From positions 62,001-126,000 of the forward strand of contig JAGQGU010000006.1 of the NCBI GenBank assembly GCA_020432165.1: 64,000 nucleotides of DNA, written 5' to 3'. Made by a program: the position numbers and the translations under genes. Within the stretch, counting starts at the first letter, position 1; each line of letters begins with the position of its first letter. The notes beneath the pieces are model-generated. The model was not told where the DNA came from. It was given only the letters and a program-made list of their open reading frames with translations, and did no database searches. The stretch is from Thermomicrobiales bacterium (GTDB lineage: Bacteria; Chloroflexota; Chloroflexia; Thermomicrobiales; UBA6265). Shown piece by piece: positions 49,873 to 59,000 of this stretch.

Positions 49873-50282
49873 GATTCCAGATACGCCTTCAGATTGACCA
49901 ACTGGGCCATCCACCCCTGCCGTTGCATCTCGGGCGGAAAGACGTTTTCGGGCTCGAACTTCCAGATCACATGTGTCTGGCCATCGCCAACATCCTCGAA
50001 ATCGATCGTTACCATTCGCCCGTCATCGATTGTGTAAGCGATGTGGGTTGGTCGATCCAAAGCGACATATGTACCGGTGAAATCGAAGCTGTGCTCACCA
50101 TTGGGATCGCCGAAACCGATATTGAAGCGACCGCCCAGTTGCGGGTCGGTGATCGCATGCGGTGTCGTCCAGTCTTCGGAAGCGCGGTGCCACTGGAGCA
50201 AATCCTCGGGGGTGAGGAATGCATCGTAGACTCGTTCCGGCGAGGCGGTAATCGTTTCTTCAAGTGTGATGAATTCGGGCAT
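49869..50282 (-). CDS. SRPBCC (AHSA1-like) domain protein
   Basis: 137 residues of the AHSA1/START-like helix-grip fold: EETITASPERVYDAFLTPEDLLQWHRAS, GGRFNIGFGDPNGEHSFDFTGTYVALDRPTHIAYTIDDG, VIWKFEPENVFPPEMQRQGWMAQLVNLKAYLE. The pocket likely binds a small hydrophobic ligand. Coupled (ATGA) to the DUF1801 gene. Both families are often found together with ArsR regulators, which are not present here. Confidence 0.88.
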   Translation of the reverse strand: MPEFITLEETITASPERVYDAFLTPEDLLQWHRASEDWTTPHAITDPQLGGRFNIGFGDPNGEHSFDFTGTYVALDRPTHIAYTIDDGRMVTIDFEDVGDGQTHVIWKFEPENVFPPEMQRQGWMAQLVNLKAYLES

Positions 50283-50303
50283 GATCAGTCTCCTTTAACG
50301 GGA

Positions 50304-51128
50304 TCATACCCTCTCTATCACACCGCTGACTTCTCTGATATTGCCGCCGTTTCGTAACGCACTACTCTCCAGCATATTCCGCACGCGATGCCAGCGATTG
50401 GAGGGGAGATCCTCGGCCAATAAGCTCATCCCGCAGCCGAATTTGCTGATCGAAACCGGGCGAATACCGTGTCGCCACAGGATGTAGTCCACACTCGTAG
50501 GGTGTCCCGCCCCCTTCGATTCCAGAATCACAATCGATGGTACCGCCACCGTATCGCCATCCGGTGCCGAGAACTCCAGATTGTGATCAATCGTCACGCG
50601 ACCCTCGCCATTGGGAAGCACGAGTGTCGTCCGTGAATATCGCGTGGTGACCATATGTGAGAGTCTGGTCGCGGAGGTACCGATCTCGTGCAGATGCCCT
50701 AGCCATTCCTGTTCTCCTGGATCGAGTTCTGGTTCGGCCACGCCACAACGATCCATCCGCTGTTTCACCGTGCGACCGTGATGATCGTGCGTTTTCGCCT
50801 CCAGAAAACTGAGTCCGGAATCCGTATAGACGCGGACTCGTACCTTGAAACGATCCGGTCGTTGCCTGAGGGAGCGATAGTAGGATTGCAGATCATCCGT
50901 ATCAAAGTAGAGCGATTCATAGGTAAAGACACGCTGGCCACTGATCTCCAGCACCCGCGCTTCCGCATTGATTGCGGCCAATATGGGGCCGAGCGTTTGG
51001 GTGGAGACGATGTATTTGCGGTCTTTTCGCACTAGATAGCTCGCCGTCATCTGCAGCTCCTCCAGACTGATCGGAGCGCGTTCCCGCATAGTGAGGCTCG
51101 AAGTGGCGGTGATGGGTGCGATATTCAT
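50304..51128 (-). CDS. VTC-domain (polyphosphate polymerase-like) protein
   Basis: 274 residues, overlapping the upstream gene by ATGA. A CYTH-superfamily tunnel domain of the VTC type: RKDRKYIVSTQTLGPILAAIN, YFDTDDLQSYYRSLRQRPDRFKVRVRVYTDSG, FLEAKTHDHHGRTVKQRM, SILESKGAG-like IVILESKGAG, SISKFGCGM. The Arg/Lys residues lining the tunnel and the two Glu metal ligands (FLEAK, LESK) are conserved. Yeast Vtc4 makes polyphosphate from ATP; bacterial members near DUF4956 and CotH genes are not characterised. Confidence 0.85.
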   Translation of the reverse strand: MNIAPITATSSLTMRERAPISLEELQMTASYLVRKDRKYIVSTQTLGPILAAINAEARVLEISGQRVFTYESLYFDTDDLQSYYRSLRQRPDRFKVRVRVYTDSGLSFLEAKTHDHHGRTVKQRMDRCGVAEPELDPGEQEWLGHLHEIGTSATRLSHMVTTRYSRTTLVLPNGEGRVTIDHNLEFSAPDGDTVAVPSIVILESKGAGHPTSVDYILWRHGIRPVSISKFGCGMSLLAEDLPSNRWHRVRNMLESSALRNGGNIREVSGVIERV

Positions 51129-51739
51129 GCTTCTCCCCTTTGCGTGCCGAGATGATGGATGGTGCGTGTCGTTGCCGAGGTTGGGCGGGGTGCGCCCTTT
51201 GCCTCCTTCAGTGAGATGTGCGCAAATGTCGTGTCGTTCACAAGATCGGTTTTGATGATATGCGCGCGGACAACTGTGCCGTGAACCAATGGTGCGATGT
51301 AGGCGATCAGATCGGCTTCGTTGAGGGATCCGCGGTCGATGTTCATGGTCTGCGAGCGATGTGTGCCCAGCAGCCAGGAGCTATCGCCTATCCAGAGTAC
51401 GATCAGCATCAGTGCCATCAGCCCGGCGGTGAGGCCGGTATTGGCAATGGCGGCACCGCCGAGCAACCCGAGCGCCAGTGATGCGAAGTAGTAGGCGACC
51501 TGACGCTGATTCAGTTCATCGGAACGGAGCCGGATGATGGAGAGCACACCGAAGAGTCCGATACCGACACCCAATGAGGCATCGACCGATGACAACACCG
51601 ACATCACCGCGAGAACACCGATATTGATACCGAGATAGGCCACGATCATGTCGCGGTTGCGGTGGCGCGGAAAATAGAGCGCAAAAACCAGAATCGTGAT
51701 GGCGATGATGTCCAGCGACATTGAGATGATGTGATCCAT
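51125..51739 (-). CDS. DUF4956 membrane protein
   Basis: About 204 residues from ATG 51739, five bases behind AGGAGG. Four to five helices in the N-terminal 130 residues (IISMSLDIIAITILVFALYF, YLGINIGVLAVMSVLSS, LGVGIGLFGVLSIIRLRSDELNQRQVAYYFASLALGLLGG, AGLMALMLIVLWIG), with the family signature GIGLFGVLSIIRLRSDELN-RQ-AYYF, then a cytoplasmic ferredoxin-like domain. Transcribed with the VTC gene (ATGA overlap), suggesting a membrane complex, maybe placing polymer export or storage. Confidence 0.85.
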   Translation of the reverse strand: MDHIISMSLDIIAITILVFALYFPRHRNRDMIVAYLGINIGVLAVMSVLSSVDASLGVGIGLFGVLSIIRLRSDELNQRQVAYYFASLALGLLGGAAIANTGLTAGLMALMLIVLWIGDSSWLLGTHRSQTMNIDRGSLNEADLIAYIAPLVHGTVVRAHIIKTDLVNDTTFAHISLKEAKGAPRPTSATTRTIHHLGTQRGEA

Positions 51740-51937
51740 TGGTACCTCCTGAAGACACGCGTCATGCAACTTCGCAGAACGTTAACAGCGCTATTTGAGA
51801 GTTTTCTGAGGAGGTTCGTTGGCGGTGGAGTGGAGGGGTGTAGGGGTTCTGTGTTCTCAGAGATTTCCCAACATGGTCGCGCATAGTAACGCAGTTGCTA
51901 CATGTGGCAGCAGAGAAAACACGACGAAAGGAACACT

Positions 51938-53545
51938 ATGATCACGAAAGCAATCGCCCTCCAGCCTCGCGTCAACCGCCGATCTTTCCTTGCACTCTCC
52001 GGTGCGGCACTGGCGTTGGGTGCTGCATATCGATGGATGCCATCGACATACGCACAGGATTACGAACCCTCTGCCTTCCTCGCCGCCGATACCGTGCACG
52101 ATATCTCTATTGAAATGGATCGTCAGACCTTCGAGGAAATGGTCACCGAGTATCAGAATTCCGGCGACAAGCTCTGGATCGAAGGCACGGTCACCATCAA
52201 TGGGTCGGTTTATGAGCAGTCTGGTCTGCGTCTGAAGGGCAATTCCTCGTTGGCTACACTGCTGGGCGGCTCCATCAGTGTTGGCGGCAATGGTGGAGGG
52301 GGTAACTTCAATCCCAACGACGACACGATGGTCGGCACGGATGCCACACCTGCCGCCGGTGATACCACAGCCACGACTGGTCGCGGCGGCTTCAACATGG
52401 GTGGCAATGGAGGCGAGACTGTTGATCCCACGACCGTTGACCCGGTCACGCTTCCCTGGTTGATCAAGCTTGATGAGTACGTGCAGGACCAGGAGCACGA
52501 AGGTATGACGCAGATGGTGATTCGCTCCAATAATTCGGAGACATCACTCAATGAAGCTGTGGCCCTGAATCTGTTGGACAAGGCTGGTCTCGCCTCGCAG
52601 CAGGCGGCTATGGTTCGCTTCGTCGCCAACGACTCGGAACCCGATCTTCGCCTCGCTATCGAGAATCCCAAGAACAAGTGGATGAAGGCGCACTTCCCTG
52701 AGGACGGGCTTCTTTTCAAGGCCGAGGCGGGAGGAGACTGGAGTTATCGCGGCGATAACTGGGAAGACTACGCGGATATTGCCTTCGATCTCGAGGCTGG
52801 CGATACCGGCGATGATGCTGAGGACTATGTTCCACTCATCTCCTTCCTCGATTTTCTCAACAATTCGGAAGATGCGGATTTCATCGCGGAGTTGCCAGAT
52901 CGTCTCCAGATCAAGCAGTTTGCCATCTACCTGGCCATGATGGATCTGATTGGCAACACAGACGATATCGATGGAGCCGGTAATAACTCCTACCTCTACT
53001 GGAATCGTTCCGAGGATCAATTCACTGTTGTGCCATGGGACATGAATCTCGCCTTTGGCGGCATGGGGATGATGGGGCAGGGTGGTGGTCAGAACGGCCA
53101 GTTCCCCACGGGTCAGGGCGATTTCACCATCGACGGCACTCCGGTTGCGGAAATGACGGGCAACTTTCCGCAGGTGACGAATGCCGATGGCACACCGATC
53201 GCTGGCGAGATGGGTACATTCCCGCAAATGACCAATGCCGATGGCACGCCAGTCACGATGACTGATCGTGCTGGTATGGGCAATCAGGCCGGCTTCCCGG
53301 GTGGCAATGGTGGAGGATTCGGTGGTGGCAACATTCTCGTCACCCGCTTCCTTGCCAACGACGAATGGTCCACGCTGAAGACCGACACATCCACCACACT
53401 GCAGGCCGATCTCTTCACGAGTGGTGTGGCTCAGGGAATCCTCGATCAATGGGTTGCCCTGCTGGAAGAACAGGCGACCGATATGGTGAGTGTCGATACA
53501 ATTGAGCAGGAAGCGAGTTCGATCGCGTCATTCTTCCAGGGGTAG
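51938..53545 (+). CDS. Secreted CotH-family protein
   Basis: 535 residues from ATG 51938, AAAGGAA upstream. Twin-arginine-like leader (NRRSFLALSGAALALG). CotH fold: HDISIEMDRQTFEEMVTEYQNSGDKLW, GLRLKGNSS, PWLIKLDEYVQDQEHEG, EAVALNLLDKAGLASQQAAMVRFVAND, LYWNRSEDQFTVVPWDMNLAFGG. Bacillus CotH is an atypical protein kinase of spore coat; secreted members in non-spore-formers are unknown. Gly/Asn/Thr-rich inserts lie at about 105-175 and 380-460; the second holds a tandem repeat FPQ-TNADGTP (two copies). Divergent from the VTC-DUF4956 pair and upstream of a two-component system. Confidence 0.85.
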   Translation: MITKAIALQPRVNRRSFLALSGAALALGAAYRWMPSTYAQDYEPSAFLAADTVHDISIEMDRQTFEEMVTEYQNSGDKLWIEGTVTINGSVYEQSGLRLKGNSSLATLLGGSISVGGNGGGGNFNPNDDTMVGTDATPAAGDTTATTGRGGFNMGGNGGETVDPTTVDPVTLPWLIKLDEYVQDQEHEGMTQMVIRSNNSETSLNEAVALNLLDKAGLASQQAAMVRFVANDSEPDLRLAIENPKNKWMKAHFPEDGLLFKAEAGGDWSYRGDNWEDYADIAFDLEAGDTGDDAEDYVPLISFLDFLNNSEDADFIAELPDRLQIKQFAIYLAMMDLIGNTDDIDGAGNNSYLYWNRSEDQFTVVPWDMNLAFGGMGMMGQGGGQNGQFPTGQGDFTIDGTPVAEMTGNFPQVTNADGTPIAGEMGTFPQMTNADGTPVTMTDRAGMGNQAGFPGGNGGGFGGGNILVTRFLANDEWSTLKTDTSTTLQADLFTSGVAQGILDQWVALLEEQATDMVSVDTIEQEASSIASFFQG

Positions 53546-53548
53546 TTC

Positions 53549-54229
53549 GTGGCCGATAAGGTGCTGGTCGTAGACGACGAAGACAATATCTCCTTCCTGG
53601 TTGCGAGCGCGTTGCGTCGCGAAGGGATGGAGGTGAAAACGGCGGCAACCGGTCGTGATGCACTCGATCAGGCGATCGGTTGGCGGCCGGATGCGATTGT
53701 GCTCGATGTCATGCTGCCAGACCTGGATGGCTTTAGCGTTATGCGACGACTGCGGGACGGTGGTTATACCGTCCCGGTCGTCTTCCTCACTGCGCGCGAT
53801 CGCCTGGAGGATCGCCTCCAGGGCTTGAGCGATGGTGGTGATGACTATCTCGTCAAACCCTTCGATGTCGCAGAGCTTGTTGCCCGGGTGCGTCTGCGGT
53901 TGCGCAGCCCGCAGGACCAGACCGCCCGCAACCATCTCCGGTGTGCTGATCTGGAGATGGATTTGACCTTGCACGAGGTCGTGCGCGCAGGCCAGATCGT
54001 CTCCCTCTCCTCCAAGGAGTATCGATTACTGCACTATCTGCTGGTTAACTCCGGTCGCATCCTCACCCGTTCGCAAATCCTGGACCACGTCTGGGGATAC
54101 GAGTTCGATGGTGAACCTGCAATTGTCGATACCTACATCAGCTATCTGCGTCGCAAAATCGATTTCGTGGAACCGCGGCTGATCCAGACGATTCGCGGTG
54201 TTGGCTTCTGTCTGCGAGTTGAGCCGTGA
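53549..54229 (+). CDS. OmpR-family response regulator
   Basis: 226 residues, GTG start 3 bases after the CotH stop. Receiver with VDDEDNISFL, phosphoacceptor Asp in AIVLDVMLPDLDG, Thr in FLTARDR and Lys in YLVKPFDVAELVARV; winged helix with LSSKEYRLLHYLLVNSGRILTRSQILDHVWGYEFDGEPAIVDTYISYLRRKI. It likely regulates the CotH-VTC neighbourhood because it is in the same transcript as CotH. Coupled to its kinase (GTGA overlap). Confidence 0.95.
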   Translation: MADKVLVVDDEDNISFLVASALRREGMEVKTAATGRDALDQAIGWRPDAIVLDVMLPDLDGFSVMRRLRDGGYTVPVVFLTARDRLEDRLQGLSDGGDDYLVKPFDVAELVARVRLRLRSPQDQTARNHLRCADLEMDLTLHEVVRAGQIVSLSSKEYRLLHYLLVNSGRILTRSQILDHVWGYEFDGEPAIVDTYISYLRRKIDFVEPRLIQTIRGVGFCLRVEP

Positions 54230-55623
54230 GCTTGCGCGCTCGCCTCCTGCTGGTCATCGCCATGCTATCGGCGACCTATCTGATCGCCGCCGTTCTGGTG
54301 GTGCGATCGCTGGAAGTCGAACTGATCTCGCAGGTCGATGCCCGGTTAACAGCATTGCCGCAAACTGCCGGTGGTCCGCCGGGCCGCGTTGGCAATACCA
54401 GTGGCTCCCTGCAGATGAATGTCACGGATAGCGAGATTGAGAATCCCTATTCGGATTTCTACATCGCTATCGTCACCAACGCCGGTGTGGTGGAGCCTAT
54501 GGTGGCGGGCAATCTGGACGCCACCGATCTGGATCTCGCTGCGCTTGTTCTCAATCGCGGGAGTAGTTCCGGAGAGGTCTTCTATACCGTTACCGGTGCG
54601 AATTCTGGCGATCGCTATCGGGTGTTGACGGTGGGTAATGACGACCAGCAAGGGATACTGGTCGCGGTGCAATCGCTGCGCGATGTTGATATCACGCTGG
54701 CGCAGGTGCGGCAGACCTTTGTTATTGCTGGCGTCGTGATCGCCGTTGTGGTGGTACTTGCTGGTTTTTGGGTGCACCGATTGGGATTGCAACCCATTGC
54801 CAAGGTCACGGCTGTGGCCGATGCCATCGCCGCGGGCGATACCTCAAAGCGTGTCGATGTTTCGGATACTGTCACCGAGGCGGGCAAGCTGGGGCACGCC
54901 TTCAATCTCATGTTGGATGAACGCGACGAGACCGAACAGCGATTGCGCCAGTTTATTGGCGATGCTTCACACGAGTTGCGCACGCCGCTGACCTCGATTC
55001 AGGGATATCTCGATCTCTATAAGCAGGGTGCCTTCCGCGAATCAGAGCAAATGGACGATGTTGTCCGCCGCCTTTCCGCCGAATCGACGCGGATGAGGGC
55101 AATGGTGCAGGATCTGCTCACGCTAAGTCGTCTGGATGAACATCCCCAGATTCGACATGAGCGCGTTGATCTGATGCAGATCGTGCAGGATGCTGCGATG
55201 GACGCGCGCGCTGTGCAACCGCAGCGGAAAATCACCGTCGCCGAAGGTGCTGCCCATGTCTGTGTCGTTGGCGATCCTGCTCAGCTCACCCAGTTGGTGG
55301 GGGTGCTGGTCTCCAATGCGCTTGCCCATACCCCTGTAAGCAGCGCGATACTGTTGGCGGCTACCACTACAAAATCCACCGTATTACTGACGGTGACCGA
55401 TGCTGGACCTGGCATGGATGAAGCGGCCGTCGCCCATGCATTCGATCGATTTTGGCGGGGGAGTGAATCCCGCAGCCGAGCCCAGCAGGGAGGACGATCG
55501 GTGGGTGCTGGTCTTGGTCTCTCGATTGCCAAATCCATCGCCGAAGCCCACGGCGGCTCCATTAGCCTGCACTCGTCGCCCGCTCAGGGGAGTACATTCA
55601 CTGTTTCCCTCCCTGCTGCGTGA
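54226..55623 (+). CDS. Sensor histidine kinase
   Basis: 465 residues. Signal-anchor helix near 5-24, extracytoplasmic sensor of about 130 residues (NPYSDFYIAIVTNAGVVEPMVAG), second helix near 165-188 (VIAGVVIAVVVVLAGFWVHRL), HAMP, HisKA with His in ASHELRTPLTSIQGYLDLYK, N-box VSNALAHTP, G1 TDAGPGMDEAAV, F-box FDRFWRGSESRSR, G2 GLGLSIAKSIAEAHGG. Standard kinase partner of the preceding regulator. The next 430 bases hold the cobalamin riboswitch of nrdA. Confidence 0.95.
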   Translation: MSLRARLLLVIAMLSATYLIAAVLVVRSLEVELISQVDARLTALPQTAGGPPGRVGNTSGSLQMNVTDSEIENPYSDFYIAIVTNAGVVEPMVAGNLDATDLDLAALVLNRGSSSGEVFYTVTGANSGDRYRVLTVGNDDQQGILVAVQSLRDVDITLAQVRQTFVIAGVVIAVVVVLAGFWVHRLGLQPIAKVTAVADAIAAGDTSKRVDVSDTVTEAGKLGHAFNLMLDERDETEQRLRQFIGDASHELRTPLTSIQGYLDLYKQGAFRESEQMDDVVRRLSAESTRMRAMVQDLLTLSRLDEHPQIRHERVDLMQIVQDAAMDARAVQPQRKITVAEGAAHVCVVGDPAQLTQLVGVLVSNALAHTPVSSAILLAATTTKSTVLLTVTDAGPGMDEAAVAHAFDRFWRGSESRSRAQQGGRSVGAGLGLSIAKSIAEAHGGSISLHSSPAQGSTFTVSLPAA

Positions 55624-55694
55624 CAACTGGGCACACATTGACGCCCGAGATACCAACACTCTATGCTGTGCTTGTTCTGGTTCGCCACCACTAG

Positions 55695-55880
55695 ATGTTG
55701 TGGTAGCGACGAAAGAAGGGAATCCGGTGCAAATCCGGAGCCGCCCCGCGACGGTAATGTGGGAACAACGCTCGTACGTATGCCACTGATCGGCGAGTCC
55801 GATTGGGAAGGCTGCGAGCCGAGGCCGCCGAGTTCACTCGGAGAGACCCCAAAGCCCGGAGACCTGCCGAACCACATGGC
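55695..55880 (+). ncRNA. Cobalamin (adenosylcobalamin) riboswitch
   Basis: Conserved blocks in order: GGGAATCCGGTGCAAATCCGGAGCCG (about 55718-55743, P3/P4 core), GCCCCGCGACGGTAA, GCCACTG (55782-55788), GGGAAGGC (55805-55812), and the B12 box AAAGCCCGGAGACCTGCC (55851-55868). TGTGGT (55699-55704) and ACCACA (55871-55876) form closing helix P1. It precedes nrdA by about 175 bases. High B12 should turn the operon off, so this B12-independent enzyme is made when the cofactor is short. Confidence 0.92.
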
Positions 55881-56008
55881 GTATCGCCGTGTGCTGAACC
55901 ATCGATCCTCGAGGGCGGGATCGTGGCTTTGCGCTTTTCGGCGACCCGATTGGCGTACGCCACTTTCTATACCCCAGATCAAACCAGGTTCAGGGCAGCA
56001 GGGGTGAC

Positions 56009-56051
56009 CGGATTCCCCAACGTTGACGTAGATCAACTGATGAGGAATCCG
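56009..56051 (+). promoter_or_regulatory. Shine-Dalgarno sequestering hairpin of nrdA
   Basis: CGGATTCC (56009-56016) pairs perfectly with GGAATCCG (56044-56051), which covers the AGGA ribosome-binding bases (56043-56046) of nrdA (ATG 56054). An inner stem GTTGA (56022-56026)/TCAAC (56033-56037) stacks inside. This is a good expression platform for translational control by the upstream riboswitch. Confidence 0.7.
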
Positions 56052-56053
56052 AT

Positions 56054-59000
56054 ATGACCGATGTGCTGAATGCCATTGCTATAACAACGGTGCGCAAACG
56101 CGATGGCCGAGTGGTACCCTACACGCGTGACAGGATTGCGCACGCGATCGAAATGGCGTGGCGCGCCGAGCTGGGTGTCCCATTCCCGGATGTGATGGAT
56201 GCTGGCGAAGCTCGTCGCATCGAAGCCGTGGCCGACGCTGTTGAAGCGCAGCTTCCGGCCATTGTCGATGCCGACAACGCTGTTGATGTGGAAAGCATTC
56301 AGGACATCGTCGAGCAGCAACTCATGATTGCTGGCGCGCATACCGTTGCTCGTCGCTACATTCTCTATCGCGATGCCCGGGCGCGAGCTCGCCAGGGTGC
56401 GACCATTCGGTTGATCGACCAGGATGGCACCGAGGTGCTCGTCAATCGGGCCGTAATTCGCGAATGGCTGGAGGATGCTGCCGGCACAATTGGAGCCGAG
56501 ATCGATCGCGACGATATTGAGCGCGAAGTGATGGCGAGCATCCGGGATGGCATGAAGCTGGCCGAGCTTGATCGCGCCATTGTTCTGGCCGGTCGTGCCC
56601 GTATCGAACGCAGGCTGGTCTATGGCACATTCACCGCGCGGGCACTCTTGCGCACGATCTACTCGGATGTCGTGGGCAAGCGTGTGAATGTGCGTGATGC
56701 CGAGCATTTCTACGCCGAGACCTTTGTGCGCAATATCCCCTTTGGCGTAGAGAATGATCTCCTGACACCAGAGTTGCTGAAGTTCAACCTCCCCAGATTG
56801 GCGGCGGCCCTCAAACCTGAGCGTGATCTCAAGTTCCGCTATCTTGGTCTGCAGACGCTCTTCGATCGTTATCTCATCCACCACAAACAGCAGCGAATCG
56901 AATTGCCGCAAGCCTTCTGGATGCGGGTGGCGATGGGGCTGGCCCTCGCCGAAACACCTGATCAGCGTGATGATCGTGCCATTGAGTTTTACGAAATGCT
57001 CAGCACATTCCGTGTCTGTAGCAGCAGTCCGACCCTTTTCAATGCTGGTACGCGTCATCCGCAGCTCTCCAGTTGCTTCCTCACCAGTGTTGAGGACGAT
57101 CTCGCGCACATCTTCAAGTCTGTTTCCGATAATGCGCTCCTGAGCAAGTGGAGTGGGGGACTCGGGAACGACTGGACGAATGTTCGCGCCCTCGGTAGCC
57201 GTATTCATGGCACCAATGGTCAGAGCCAGGGAGTGGTGCCATTCCTCAAGGTTGTGAACGATGCCGCTGTCGCGGTCAATCAGGGTGGCAAGCGGAAGGG
57301 TGCGGTGGCCGCCTACCTGGAAGTGTGGCACGCGGATTTTCTTGAGTTCCTCGATCTCCGTAAGAACTCGGGCGATGATCGCCGCCGCACGCACGATATG
57401 CATACCGCGGCCTGGATTCCCGATCTCTTCATGGAGCGTGTGCAGGCTAACGGAAGTTGGACGCTCTTCAGCCCCAGCGATGTGTCGGATCTGCATCACC
57501 TCTATGGCGATGCTTTTCGGGCGAAGTACGAGGAGTACGAGCTCGCCGCCCAGGACGGAGCATTCCCGAATAGCCAGACGATGTCTGCAACCGATCTGTG
57601 GCGGCGCTTGCTCAGCGCCACCTTCGAGACGGGTCATCCATGGCTAACCTTCAAGGATCCGAGCAATCTCCGTAGTCCGCAGGATCACACCGGTGTGGTG
57701 CACAACAGCAATCTCTGCACGGAGATTCTCCTGAACACCAGCATTGACGAGGTTGCTGTCTGCAATCTGGCAAGCATCAACCTGCCGACGCATATGGTGA
57801 ATGGCCAACTCGATCGCGAGATGCTCGGCGAGTCCGTGGCCACCGCCATGCGCATGCTGGACAACGTGATCGATATCAACTTCTACCCGATTCCGGAAGC
57901 AGAGAATGCGAACCAGAAGCATCGTCCGGTTGGTCTGGGCATGATGGGCTTCCAGGATTGCCTGTGGCAATTGGGGGTCAGCTATGCCAGCCCGGAGGCG
58001 ATGCAGTTCGCTGATGAGAGCATGGAGTTGATTAGCTGGTACGCGATTATGGCCAGCGCCCTGCTCGCCGGCGAACGCGGAACCTATAGCAGCTTTGCTG
58101 GTAGCAAGTGGGATCGCGATATTCTCCCGATCGATTCGCTTGCGCTCGTCGATGCCCAGCGCGGAACGCCCGTCGAGGTGAATCGCGATACCAAGCTGGA
58201 CTGGCAGCCGGTACGAGATGCCATCCGCGAGCATGGCATGCGCAACAGCAATACGATGGCGATCGCCCCGACCGCGACTATTGCCAATATTCAGGGTGTT
58301 ACCCAGAGTATTGAGCCGCTCTTCACCAATCTCTTTGTGAAGAGCAACTTGAGCGGTGAGTTTACGATCGTGAACGAATATCTCATTGCCGATCTCGAGC
58401 AAGCAGGCCTCTGGGACGATGATATGCTCGCCGAGCTCAAATACTGGGATGGTTCCATCGCGGCTATCGAGCGGATTCCGGAGGAGCTGCGCCGTGCCTA
58501 CCCGACAGCCTTCGAGATCGAGCCGGAATGGTTGATCGAAGCGGCCGCACGGCGACAGAAGTGGATCGACCAGGGGCAGAGTTTGAACCTCTACATTGCC
58601 GAGCCGAACGGCAAGAGATTGAACGATATGTACATGCAGGCGTGGTTGAGCGGCCTCAAAACCACCTATTACCTGCGGAGTCGTGGTGCCACCCAGAACG
58701 AGAAAAGCACCATTGATATCAATCGTTTTGGTCTGCAACCACGCTGGATGAAGAACGCCAGTGCCAGCGCCCGCGTTGGTGTCGATCGCGCACCTGCCTC
58801 AGACGTAGCCCCGGGGTACCGCAGGTGGCAGTCCGCTGCCCTTACCCCCGGGGAACGGGACGAGATGTCATCCCGAGGTTCTTCGGCTGCGCCCCAGAAT
58901 GACACTGAGATTTCATCTGGGCATGGTAGCGGGGCAGCTCGTCTGCCCCAGGCGGAGACAAGCTCCGCCGCTACCAATCGCGGGGCAGAGGTACTCCGGC

